Source: JBEKCB01 sp052139675
Lineage (GTDB): Bacteria; Planctomycetota; Brocadiia; CAIUPP01
DNA length: 64,000 bases
Direction: 5' to 3'
Assembly (NCBI GenBank): GCA_052139675.1
Contig: JBKQWE010000130.1
Coordinates: 9,697-73,696, forward strand
In this document: positions 50,767 through 58,742 of the stretch, one piece after another
How positions within the stretch are numbered: the stretch's first letter is position 1
How the letters are laid out: each line of letters starts with the position of its first letter
Program-made: the position numbers and the translations under genes
Notes under the pieces: model-generated
Seen by the model: the letters and a program-made list of their open reading frames with translations, nothing else
The model's database searches: none
What the model was told of the DNA's origin: nothing

Positions 50767-52791
50767 CTACTCCTTTGCCAGGAACAGATGCCCGTACCGC
50801 TCCAGCTTCTGCGCCGCGTCGCCGCCGGTCCAGTGGAGTTCGACGGTCGGCTGGCCAAGACGGTTGTGGCCGATCAGGCTGACCTGGATCGCGAGCCGTT
50901 TTCGCTTCGCCTTCGGGATCTCGAACCCCGCCCAGGGCAGCACGGCTTCCACGGCGTAGCCGCCCGGAATGCGGCGCGACTTGGAAGTGGCCAGGTTCTC
51001 GGCGGCGCCCCAGGGCTGGAAAACCCGCACCGAAGGCGCCGCGTCCTCGCCCGGCGCCAGGAATCCGATTTCGTAGAACTTGCTGCTGCGCCCGGGCCGG
51101 CCGGCCTGGTCGGATGGGCGGGCGTCAATCCACAGCGTCACACGGTCGGTCTGGCCGGGCCGCCGGTCCTTTGAGGCCGGCGCATGGAGGTCGCTCTTCA
51201 CCGCGGCCGAAAAATAGAGCGCCTTGTCGTCGTGCGCGAACCGGCACGTGGCGCTGTTGCGCTCGAGGACCCGACTCGTTCCCTTCGCCAACTGCTCGCG
51301 AAGGCCCAGGCGGATCGGCACGCCGTGCGCGGCCCGCGCGCCCGATTTCCCGGCGGGCGCCGCAAACGCGACGTGAAAGCACTTGCCGAACAGGTCCACG
51401 GTGCTGGCCGACTTGACCGCTGCGCCGGTTTCCACGAGGCCTGAGAACGGGCCGCCGCAGCATGCGATTTCCAGGCGCACGACCTTGCGCTTGAAGGAAT
51501 CGAGCTTCGCCGCGCTCTCGGACGGAACGATGCGGACACCGTTGGAATCTTTGAAGGTCACCGCGGCCTCGGCCGGGTTATCGCTCATGTTGAGCACGTC
51601 GAGCTTGCCCGCGAGGGTCGCCGACCATTTGCGGGAACCGGCGCGCAGCTTCGTCAAGTCCGTGGGCACAACGCGCGCGAAGAGATGCCCGTAAGCTTCG
51701 TCGAGCGTGCGCACGCTCTCCTTCAGTTGCCGGACGATGTCAATCTTCTGCGGGCACTTGGACTTGCAGGCGCCGCACGCCATGCAGTACCGGCCCTGGC
51801 TGGAGAGGCGCGCGTAGGCCTTCCGCGCCTCTTCCTTGAGACCGTACACCCGCTGGAGGTTCAGCGCGGAAAAGTTGCCGGGGATGTCCACGCCGTAAGG
51901 GCAGGGCATGCAGTAGCGGCAGCCGGTGCAGTAGAGTTCCGCGAGTTTCTTGAACCGGCCCATGGTCGCGAGCACGCTCCGCTTCTCGCCGGCCGAGAGC
52001 GCCGTCTTGTGCGAGGCGACCGGGACGTTCTCCTCGAGCTGGCGCAGGTCGGCCATGCCGGAGAGCGCGACGGTGACGTGCGGGTTCGACAGGACGAATC
52101 GCAGCGCGACCTCCGGCACGCTCCGCGCGCCCCGGATCATCCGGCGGATTTCCTCCGACTCTCCGCCGAGCCGGCCGCCGCCGACCGGTCCCATGACCAC
52201 GATGCCCATCCCGCACTTGTCGCCGACGAATTCGAACGCCGGCTCGTTCGAGCGGTCGAGCAGGTTGTACTGGAGCGTGACGGCCTCGAAGAGGCCCGTG
52301 CCCGCGAGCTTCTTCAGGTTCTCCATCTTATCGTGGAAGCTGAAGCCGATGTGGCGGATCCGCCCGTCGTCCTTCGCCCGCTGCATCCACCGGAGCTGGC
52401 CGTCGGGGCCGTCCACGTGCTCCTGGAACGCCTTCCAGTTCAGCCCGTGGAAGTTATAGAGATCAATGTGGTCGGTGCGGAGGCGCTCCAGCGAATTCTC
52501 CAGGTTCGTCCACCAGGTTTTTTCGTCCTTCTTGTTGTAGAACGGGTTCTTGGTGGAGAGGATCACGCGGTCGCGCATGCCCTCGAACGCCTCGCCGACG
52601 ACGCGCTGGCTCTCCTGGTTGCAATAGCCCACCGCCGAGTCGAAGTAGTTGACCCCAAGCTCCACGGCGCGGCGGAGCAGCGGGATGCTCAAGTCGCGGT
52701 CCACGTGCTCGCCGCGCATCGGGAAGCGCATGCAGCCAAAGCCGAGGCGGGAAACGCGCAGTTTCGTCTTTCCAAGAATAGCGTACTGCAT
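50767..52791 (-). CDS. aldo/keto reductase fused to 4Fe-4S clusters and a CBM9-like domain
   Basis: 674 residues, double the usual AKR length. Residues 1-270: AKR barrel (FDSAVGYCNQESQRV, STKNPFYNKK, NFHGLNW, ALSGMADLRQLEEN). Residues about 285-360: ferredoxin-like segment with CTGCRYCMPCPYGVDIP and CMACGACKSKCPQKIDI, i.e. two Cys-rich motifs found in the YhdF/COG1453 branch. Residues about 370-674: C-terminal jelly-roll region resembling CBM9/DOMON-type carbohydrate or haem-binding domains (ATCRFAHDDKALYFSAAV, RVTLWIDARPSDQAG, GYAVEAVLPWAGFEI). No signal peptide. The appended domain is not expected on a COG1453 protein. ATG 52791 with GGGAG. Confidence 0.85.
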   Translation of the reverse strand: MQYAILGKTKLRVSRLGFGCMRFPMRGEHVDRDLSIPLLRRAVELGVNYFDSAVGYCNQESQRVVGEAFEGMRDRVILSTKNPFYNKKDEKTWWTNLENSLERLRTDHIDLYNFHGLNWKAFQEHVDGPDGQLRWMQRAKDDGRIRHIGFSFHDKMENLKKLAGTGLFEAVTLQYNLLDRSNEPAFEFVGDKCGMGIVVMGPVGGGRLGGESEEIRRMIRGARSVPEVALRFVLSNPHVTVALSGMADLRQLEENVPVASHKTALSAGEKRSVLATMGRFKKLAELYCTGCRYCMPCPYGVDIPGNFSALNLQRVYGLKEEARKAYARLSSQGRYCMACGACKSKCPQKIDIVRQLKESVRTLDEAYGHLFARVVPTDLTKLRAGSRKWSATLAGKLDVLNMSDNPAEAAVTFKDSNGVRIVPSESAAKLDSFKRKVVRLEIACCGGPFSGLVETGAAVKSASTVDLFGKCFHVAFAAPAGKSGARAAHGVPIRLGLREQLAKGTSRVLERNSATCRFAHDDKALYFSAAVKSDLHAPASKDRRPGQTDRVTLWIDARPSDQAGRPGRSSKFYEIGFLAPGEDAAPSVRVFQPWGAAENLATSKSRRIPGGYAVEAVLPWAGFEIPKAKRKRLAIQVSLIGHNRLGQPTVELHWTGGDAAQKLERYGHLFLAKE

Positions 52792-53108
52792 CCGAATCTC
52801 CCGTAGTTGTGGACTATGAGCACTGCGGAAATGCTCGTCAGCCTAGCTGGCTGACCGCAACACTGTGAAAAGCGAATCTTTCATGTAATCCGTTGTCGCA
52901 ACGTTTCAGAGTTGAAAGGCCTTTCATCGAAATCCCCGGAATGTTGGAATACCGCCCAAATTAATAAATCGTTTCGAAAGGCTGCTGACGCAAATATTTA
53001 GATGACCGACATACTCGTGAGTGCTTACGACCGGGTCTTTGAAAAAGTCCTGCCCTGAGACTATCCAATTATGTGGTGCCGTAATGTTTCGAGTTGCGGG
53101 CATATTGG
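52792..53108. other. 317-bp intergenic stretch, no gene seen
   Basis: AT-richer than the surroundings and without a supported ORF, clear promoter or strong palindrome. It lies between the start of the AKR fusion gene and the end of the LamG gene, both on the minus strand. I see nothing nameable in it. Confidence 0.5.
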
Positions 53109-54269
53109 CTAGTTGGCTAATTCTCCAGTGACCTTGACAATTATCTTGGCGGGTTTCTCTTTCAGTAACAGAAGAAGAACAGCGTCAACGTAGCCCACCT
53201 GCCCTGTGGCTAGGTCGAACGGATCGCTGAGGTGCCTATCCCGGCCCTGAAAGTTTCCCTTGGAATCATAGGCCGTGAACGTGACCGCCACGTACTTGTA
53301 ATTCCTATGTTCTTTGTTCCTTACTTGTCCCCAGATATTAAGCAGCTTGTATTCCTCGTTCCATTCGGCCTTCTCGAGTTCGAATTCCAGCGGAATGTCT
53401 TCGGAGGTCACATCAGTGCTCGCATCGAAAATGATGCCATTCATGCTTGGCTGTAGCGCCGTTGTCGTTGCTTTTAAGCCAGATTCCTTATTCACATGTG
53501 GCGTGGGTTCGTGGTCAATTCTGAGAACCCAAATCGGGGGTTCGTGCTTAGCCAGGGAGTTTGCTCCCATTTCGCCTGGCTCGGTGTGACCGGTTAGATC
53601 GGTCACTTTTTGCCCCCCGCCTTCATCCATAGGCCAACATGCCCGCAATCCAGCTTCGTCTCCGCGCAGGTGACTAAACATCGTTGCTCGAATCTCTTCC
53701 TGCGTCCTCGCCACCGCCCAAATCCTGACCTCTCCAATGGACCCTCGCCAGTCTGTGACACCCTGGAACGGGGAGGAACCTATCCAGAGCGGCAAATTGT
53801 TGACCTTCATTGGTTTATTGTACGGCCGATTGCCTGCGAGTGCGCCATTCAAGTAAAGCTTTTCATCAGTTCCATCCAAGACAGCCGCAACATGAATCCA
53901 TTCGCCCGGCTTGGCATCGAAAGGAACTTCCGTCGTAAAACCAACCAACTTCTTTCTGCCGGACTCACCTCTTACGCGAAGACCGTAGCCTGTGTCGCCC
54001 ATGTTCTTTGAAATGATGTAATTATAATAGTGCGACTGAAGTTCTTCGCCGGCTTGCACCCAGGCCTCCATCGTCAACGATCCCGTTATTGCTAACGCCG
54101 GCGCATCGGGCACTCTTACAAACTGGCCATCGTTTGCGAAGTTCAGGGCAAAGTATTTCGTTGGAGCAGGTGTCCGTTCCTGCGCAACATCGTCTTTGCC
54201 TTGTGCGGCTACCGTGAGGACGATACTGCAAACAAGCGCCGTCGCGGCTACAGCATTAAACTCTCTCAA
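53109..54269 (-). CDS. exported LamG-domain protein with FxLYD-like tail
   Basis: 386 residues from TTG 54269 (AAAGGGG 7 nt upstream). The longer ATG start (54305) overlaps the -10 box of the promoter at 54304-54332 and is unlikely. A signal peptide (LREFNAVAATALVCSIVLTV) is followed by a concanavalin-like LamG domain at about residues 45-225: FVRVPDAPALAITGSLTMEA, GEWIHVAAVLDGTDEKLYLN, and WRGSIGEVRIWAVART. The C-terminus (about 305-385) resembles FxLYD domains (VAVTFTAYDSKGNFQGRD). GC is lower (about 50%) than in neighbours, so possibly recent acquisition. Sugar or protein binding is likely; no enzyme domain. Confidence 0.85.
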   Translation of the reverse strand: MREFNAVAATALVCSIVLTVAAQGKDDVAQERTPAPTKYFALNFANDGQFVRVPDAPALAITGSLTMEAWVQAGEELQSHYYNYIISKNMGDTGYGLRVRGESGRKKLVGFTTEVPFDAKPGEWIHVAAVLDGTDEKLYLNGALAGNRPYNKPMKVNNLPLWIGSSPFQGVTDWRGSIGEVRIWAVARTQEEIRATMFSHLRGDEAGLRACWPMDEGGGQKVTDLTGHTEPGEMGANSLAKHEPPIWVLRIDHEPTPHVNKESGLKATTTALQPSMNGIIFDASTDVTSEDIPLEFELEKAEWNEEYKLLNIWGQVRNKEHRNYKYVAVTFTAYDSKGNFQGRDRHLSDPFDLATGQVGYVDAVLLLLLKEKPAKIIVKVTGELAN

Positions 54270-54303
54270 GGCGCGCCCCTTTCTAATCCTTAACGTGATC
54301 GGC

Positions 54304-54332
54304 ATTCTCGGATCTGGTCCTTTCAAAGTCAA
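54304..54332 (-). promoter_or_regulatory. promoter of the LamG gene overlapping an upstream ATG
   Basis: Minus strand TTGACT (54332-54327), 17 bp, GAGAAT (54309-54304). The predicted start of transcription is near 54298, so translation must begin downstream, at TTG 54269. Confidence 0.5.
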
Positions 54333-54446
54333 GGGCTTTTTATGTTCTGAGGACGCCTAGCTCCTATTTGTCATAACGGGGCAGAAAGCCATAGGACAAT
54401 CACCGCCTTTTGACAGAAGCAGCCTCCGTATCGCGTCATCGGTTCA

Positions 54447-55535
54447 TCACGCGCGTTTCCGCATATTCTTCTCGACTTTCGGCGCGGACGCGCAATGCAC
54501 CTGTCCGCGCAGTTTCCGGCCCGAGGCCAGCGCCCTGGCGGCCCAGCCGGGATCGAAGCTGATGAGCTTGATCCCTTTGTCAATCGTGTTCCGATAGATC
54601 GCCTCCATGTCGTTGAGTTCCGGCTGGCTCATGGCGATGGCGTTGATGCCGCGCATCGCGGACATGCTCGCGATGTAATGGTCGCCGCGCCCGCAGAAAT
54701 GGACCGCGCCGCCGCCGAAGGCGTCGAAGAGCCGCTGCTCGTACGGCCGGATGAACTCGTCGAACATCCCGGGCGAGAAGTTCATGGCCGAGTCGGTGCG
54801 CAGCATGATCCGCCCCTTGTGCATCAGGCCCCAATGGAAACCGTAACCGTCCATCGCCGCCGGGACGATGCGGTTCCACTCGCTCAGGAAGCTGATGTAC
54901 GTCCGGCAGACCAGGTCGAGGAAGCTCTTGACGAGGTCGGGATAGTCGGCGACGTCCGTAAAGAGCCGGCTGCCCCAGATGACCTCGCAGACATCCATGG
55001 CGCCCTGCAAGTCGGGGTGATAGACCTGGACGTACTTGCCGATTTTGGGGTAGCGCTCCTTGATCGCCGCGAGCCGCTCGCCCATCTCGAGCGCCTTGGC
55101 CCCGAGGCTCTGGCGAAGCTCCGGCGCGCCGCGGCCGACGAGGCGCTTGATGGCGTCCAAGTCCTGCAGCGGCATGGAGGTCGGCAGCGTGTCCAGGTCG
55201 CGCTCCATGATGAAGAGCCGGACGCCGAAAAGGCTGGGCAGGATGCTCGTCCCGTAGTCGGACCGGACCATCATGACGGAGCCGGCGGCTTTCTCCAGCG
55301 CTTGCGAGCACTCACCGAATTGCGCCAGGGCCATCAGGTCGTAGTCCTCAAGCGCATCATTAATCAGGACCTTCGGCCAGGCGAGTTTCGCAGGCGCCGC
55401 CTTCCTGCGCGCCGGGACGAAGACCTCGCCCTGAAAGCGGTTGTCGGTGAACTCCTTCCAGCTCGCGAGAAGCTCTTCCTCGACACCCTCGTCAATGCGG
55501 TCTTCGAGGTCTTGGAGGTACTTATCGAGTTGCAT
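54447..55535 (-). CDS. uroporphyrinogen decarboxylase (URO-D)-family protein
   Basis: 362 residues of the URO-D/MtaA superfamily. Family blocks include MVRSDYGTSILPSLFGVRLF, the central DVCEVIWGSRLFTDVADYPD and SPGMFDEFIRPYEQRLFDAF, then VHFCGRGDHYI (His-x-Cys-Gly) matching the zinc site of methylcobamide:coenzyme-M methyltransferases. This subgroup is better explained as a corrinoid methyltransferase component than as a haem-pathway decarboxylase. Such proteins often work with MttB enzymes (one is at 8507-9997). ATG 55535. Downstream of the deacetylase gene across a palindromic repeat. Confidence 0.82.
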   Translation of the reverse strand: MQLDKYLQDLEDRIDEGVEEELLASWKEFTDNRFQGEVFVPARRKAAPAKLAWPKVLINDALEDYDLMALAQFGECSQALEKAAGSVMMVRSDYGTSILPSLFGVRLFIMERDLDTLPTSMPLQDLDAIKRLVGRGAPELRQSLGAKALEMGERLAAIKERYPKIGKYVQVYHPDLQGAMDVCEVIWGSRLFTDVADYPDLVKSFLDLVCRTYISFLSEWNRIVPAAMDGYGFHWGLMHKGRIMLRTDSAMNFSPGMFDEFIRPYEQRLFDAFGGGAVHFCGRGDHYIASMSAMRGINAIAMSQPELNDMEAIYRNTIDKGIKLISFDPGWAARALASGRKLRGQVHCASAPKVEKNMRKRA

Positions 55536-55570
55536 GATCCTCAGCTTCTCTCATAAACCGCGAACGGCAT

Positions 55571-55683
55571 TCTCTCGCCAAGCCGCCAAGAACGCAAAGA
55601 ACGAAAAATAACCTGATTATTTCGTTCTTGGCGCTCCCCGATTACGAATTCCGGGGACAGGCCTTTGCGTCTTTGCGAGAGAC
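55571..55683. repeat. palindromic repeat (CTTTGCGAGAGA type)
   Basis: Outer arms TCTCTCGC (55571-55578) and GCGAGAGA (55675-55682) with inner CAAGAACGCAAAGAACG / CGTTCTTGGCG material. This is a dispersed repeat type seen in many genomes. Its right half encodes the last residues (KKKSLAKTQRPVPGIRNRG) of the deacetylase gene, whose TAA/TGA-side end lies inside the repeat. Confidence 0.65.
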
Positions 55684-56732
55684 TTTTTCTTTTCTTCACG
55701 AAAAGTGCCGCGTTTAGCCTCCGCATAGCTCCACGCCAACTCGCGCGCCATCGCGCGGACCTTGTCGCCGGTGAACCCATTCGGATAGATGGGCCAGTCG
55801 TAGCGGAAGTCGTTTAGAACCTGAACGTACGGGCAGTCCGCGCCCGGTTCCCGCAGCGGCAGCTTTCCCGCTTCGCCGGGCTTCAGCTTGTTTTCGTCGA
55901 GCAGGCATTGCAGGTCGCGCCGGTGCGCCGATCGGTCCGAATAGACCGTGGCATAATCGGCAAACTCGACATCGCGCCTGTCTCGAATCCAATCGAGCAG
56001 CCGCCGCATCCGCTCTTTCAAGACCTGGATATGCGCGGCCGGGCGAAGCGGGGCGGGCGGCGCCGGCGGCGGATACGCGTCCCGGTAGAGCGGGTGGTCC
56101 CAGAACCGCGTCGTCACCAGCCGGCACGGATGGGTATAGACCACCATCACGCCGTCCTGCGATTTCCGCGCAAGCGTCTCCTCGAACGTCCGCTTGAAGC
56201 GCTCCTCCTCGGCGGCTTCCTCGCCCATGAAGGAGTCGAAGGCGAAATCGTAGTTGAGGGACAGCAGCCCGCAGTACCATGCGGGATTGAGAGTCTTCGC
56301 AGGGACGGAGGCGCACCAGACCTTGACGCCGGCGGCGGCCATCGCCAGCAGCACGTGCGGGGTCCAGGAATCGCCCGGCGGGCAGAAGCTGATCGGGACC
56401 CGCCGAAACGTCTCCATCACCAGCGCCCAGCCGGCCGCCTGGCGCCGCAAGACCCATTCGATGCCCTCGGCCAGCCCGACTCCCTCGAGCGCCGTTGGAG
56501 GAACAGGGGGCTCGGAATGCCGGTCGGTATGGTAGCCGATCTCGTGCCGCGCCAACGCCTCGATCACGTCCTCGCGGCCCTTGCGCCGCAGGACGCGGAT
56601 GACCTCGGCCACGCACTGGAAGGAGCCGCGCATGCCGCGCGTCGTGAGCTCATCGGCCCAGAATTTCTCGGCATCCAGCGCCTCGGGCGTGACGTAGTCT
56701 TCCGTGTCGAAAGACAGTACCAGTTGCAACAT
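55617..56732 (-). CDS. polysaccharide deacetylase family protein (NodB-like)
   Basis: 371 residues from ATG 56732 (GGGGAGG 7 nt upstream; the frame is open to 56747). NodB-fold elements: LSFDTEDYV near the start, EIGYHTDRHSEPP (His-x3-His), FCPPGDSWTP, and MVVYTHPCRLV. Enzymes of this fold remove N- or O-acetyl groups from sugars with a bound metal. No signal peptide, so it acts in the cytoplasm or is a divergent member. The last about 25 residues come from the dispersed repeat at 55571-55683 and are not expected in the family. Confidence 0.8.
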   Translation of the reverse strand: MLQLVLSFDTEDYVTPEALDAEKFWADELTTRGMRGSFQCVAEVIRVLRRKGREDVIEALARHEIGYHTDRHSEPPVPPTALEGVGLAEGIEWVLRRQAAGWALVMETFRRVPISFCPPGDSWTPHVLLAMAAAGVKVWCASVPAKTLNPAWYCGLLSLNYDFAFDSFMGEEAAEEERFKRTFEETLARKSQDGVMVVYTHPCRLVTTRFWDHPLYRDAYPPPAPPAPLRPAAHIQVLKERMRRLLDWIRDRRDVEFADYATVYSDRSAHRRDLQCLLDENKLKPGEAGKLPLREPGADCPYVQVLNDFRYDWPIYPNGFTGDKVRAMARELAWSYAEAKRGTFREEKKKSLAKTQRPVPGIRNRGAPRTK

Positions 56733-56786
56733 CGCGCGCCTCCCCAAAGGCCATCTTGCACGGGACGGTCATGCATCGAATGCCGT

Positions 56787-56815
56787 ATTGTGACGGCTGG
56801 GGCCATTCCCGTCAA
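56787..56815 (-). promoter_or_regulatory. conserved 17-spacer promoter upstream of the deacetylase gene
   Basis: Minus strand TTGACG (56815-56810), 17 bp, CACAAT (56792-56787). The spacer ends CCCCAGCCGT, nearly identical to the copy at 33603-33631. Confidence 0.7.
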
Positions 56816-56918
56816 GCGATTCCTCCGCTCCTTGATTTTCTCCGGAGCAGGTGCTAAAAGCGCGCAGAGTTGAGCCGCCGCGAGGGCGGCTTGAAACCTC
56901 GAAAGGTCCACCGCGCCG

Positions 56919-58685
56919 ATGGCTGAACCTCTTGCGCCGCTTGACGGCCGGGCCGGCGAATCACCCGCGCCGTTCAATGCGCGCGCGGTCCTGGCGGCCG
57001 CGTTGCTCCTGGGGCTGGTCTTCGCCTTCTGGGAGCTCGATTTCCCGCTGCAGGGCTCCGAAGGCCGCTGGGCGATGGTCAGCCGCGAGATGGCTTCCTC
57101 GCACAACCTGTTCTCCATGACCATCGGCGGGCGCGCGTACGACGACAAGCCGTTCGGGAGCTACTGGCTGATCCTGCTGGCCTCGAAGTTCACCGGCAGC
57201 ATGAGCGAGTTCACGCTGCGGCTGCCGAGCGTGATCAGCTACGTGCTGACGGTGCTGCTGGTGTACGCGATCGGGCGGCGGACGGCCGGCTCGCCGGCGA
57301 CGGCGGCGCTGGCGGCGTTCATCTACGCGACGATGTTCCGCATCCTGTATTTCAGCCGCGAGGCGAGCGCCGACGCGCAGACGGTGCTGGGCATCGCCGC
57401 CGCGCTGCTGCTGGTGCTGGAGGCGGGCGAGAAACCGCGCTGGTTCATCTTCCCGCTCATCGGGCTGGTCATGGGGCTTTCGTCGCTGATGAAGGGGCTT
57501 TCGGGATTCGCGGCGCCGTGTTTCGCTGCGTTCCTCTGGTGCCTGCTCGTCCGCGGCTTCCGGTGGCTGCGGCCGATTCCCGTGCTGCTCGGCATCGCCG
57601 TATTCGCGGCGACGCTCGTCCCGCCGTTCCTGATCGCGCACGCGCGGCAGGGCGGCTGGCATCCGGTGGAGCGGTTGTGGATCGAGTCGGTGGGCCGCGC
57701 GATGAGTCCGTCGGACCATCGCGAGCCTTTTTATTTTTACCTCTGGAATCAGTTCGAGCTGCTCATGCCGTGGTCGGTGTTCCTGCCGGCGGCGATCGGC
57801 CTGTGGGCCGTCCGCGTCCGCGCGCGCGCCGCGAAACATGGCGGCTGGGCGCTGCGGATGTTCGACCATGAAGCGGACCGCCGGCGGCTGTTCCCGTTCT
57901 TCTGCTATGCGGCGATTTTCCTGTTCTTCACACTCTCCGGCTCGCGGCGGACGTACTACCTGATGCCGGTGGTGCCGTTCGTCAGCGTGGCGCTGGCGCA
58001 GGCGCTGCTCGAGGATTTACCGCGATGGGCGCGCAGGTTCGAGCGCGCCCTGTTCTGGGTTTTCGCCGTCGCGATGATCCTGGAGGGCGCCGCCGCGATT
58101 TTCGCCGGCTGCCTGAGACTTTCATTCAACGCGCCGCCGCAGTTCTTGAACTCGGCGGCGCGCTGGCTCCGCCTCGACGGCCCGTTCGCCCCGGAGATGT
58201 GGCGCGCCGTGCCGCCATGGCTTGTGCTGGCCGGCTCGCTGATCGTTTTCGGAGCGGCGCTCGCCCGGCGGACGCTGCGGAACCGGCCGGCCCTCGCGCC
58301 GCTGATGTGCGGCGTGGCGGTCGCCGCGCTGACGATGGTGGGAATGCTCGACTGTTTCCGCGCGGTGGACCGGACCCGGCCGATCTTCGGCCGCAAGGTG
58401 GACGCGATCGTGCCGCCCGGCGAGTGCATCGAGCTGACCGGCACCGAGGACAGGGAGACGGGCGCTTACACGGGCATCGCGGCCGAGCTCTACTATATCC
58501 ACCGCGAGCCGGCCTCGGTCGCCCAGCGGCCCACGCGTTACCGGATCGTCTACTTCCGTGCGCTGCCGCAAGTGCTCGCCGAAGCGAAATACGCCGTCCT
58601 CTGCAAGGAGTTCGAGAACCTGTCGCCGGCGGAGGAAAAACTCACGAAGAACGCGACGCTGGTGGAAAGGATGAAGGATGAGTGA
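56919..58685 (+). CDS. GT39/ArnT-like polytopic glycosyltransferase
   Basis: 588 residues with about 11-12 membrane segments. The first outside loop carries PLQGSEGRWAMVSREMASS and DDKPFGSYWL, equivalent to the DEGRYxxIAREM and EKPPLxYW motifs of the PMT/ArnT superfamily, which moves sugars from polyprenyl phosphates to lipid or protein acceptors; the usual Asp-Glu pair here reads Ser-Glu. Mid-protein GLSSLMKGLSGFAAP and FLFFTLSGSRRTYYLMPVVP are also family-like. ATG 56919; AAAGG is 12 nt upstream. The final MKDE comes from the repeat at 58667-58742. The polyprenyl donor could be made by the GT2 at 61902-62642. Confidence 0.85.
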   Translation: MAEPLAPLDGRAGESPAPFNARAVLAAALLLGLVFAFWELDFPLQGSEGRWAMVSREMASSHNLFSMTIGGRAYDDKPFGSYWLILLASKFTGSMSEFTLRLPSVISYVLTVLLVYAIGRRTAGSPATAALAAFIYATMFRILYFSREASADAQTVLGIAAALLLVLEAGEKPRWFIFPLIGLVMGLSSLMKGLSGFAAPCFAAFLWCLLVRGFRWLRPIPVLLGIAVFAATLVPPFLIAHARQGGWHPVERLWIESVGRAMSPSDHREPFYFYLWNQFELLMPWSVFLPAAIGLWAVRVRARAAKHGGWALRMFDHEADRRRLFPFFCYAAIFLFFTLSGSRRTYYLMPVVPFVSVALAQALLEDLPRWARRFERALFWVFAVAMILEGAAAIFAGCLRLSFNAPPQFLNSAARWLRLDGPFAPEMWRAVPPWLVLAGSLIVFGAALARRTLRNRPALAPLMCGVAVAALTMVGMLDCFRAVDRTRPIFGRKVDAIVPPGECIELTGTEDRETGAYTGIAAELYYIHREPASVAQRPTRYRIVYFRALPQVLAEAKYAVLCKEFENLSPAEEKLTKNATLVERMKDE

Positions 58686-58742
58686 TGAAGGATGAACGGG
58701 AGCGCTTGCGCGCCCCTCTTGTACTTCATCCTTCATCCTTCG
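58667..58742. repeat. AAGGATGA palindromic repeat shared by two convergent gene ends
   Basis: Left GAAGGATGA units (58667-58695) and right TCATCCTTC units (58724-58742) are inverted, with a GC-rich centre (GGGAGCGCTTGCGCGCCCC). The repeat encodes the last residues and stop of the GT39 gene on + and of the GTPase gene on -. It could act as a bidirectional terminator. Confidence 0.65.
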
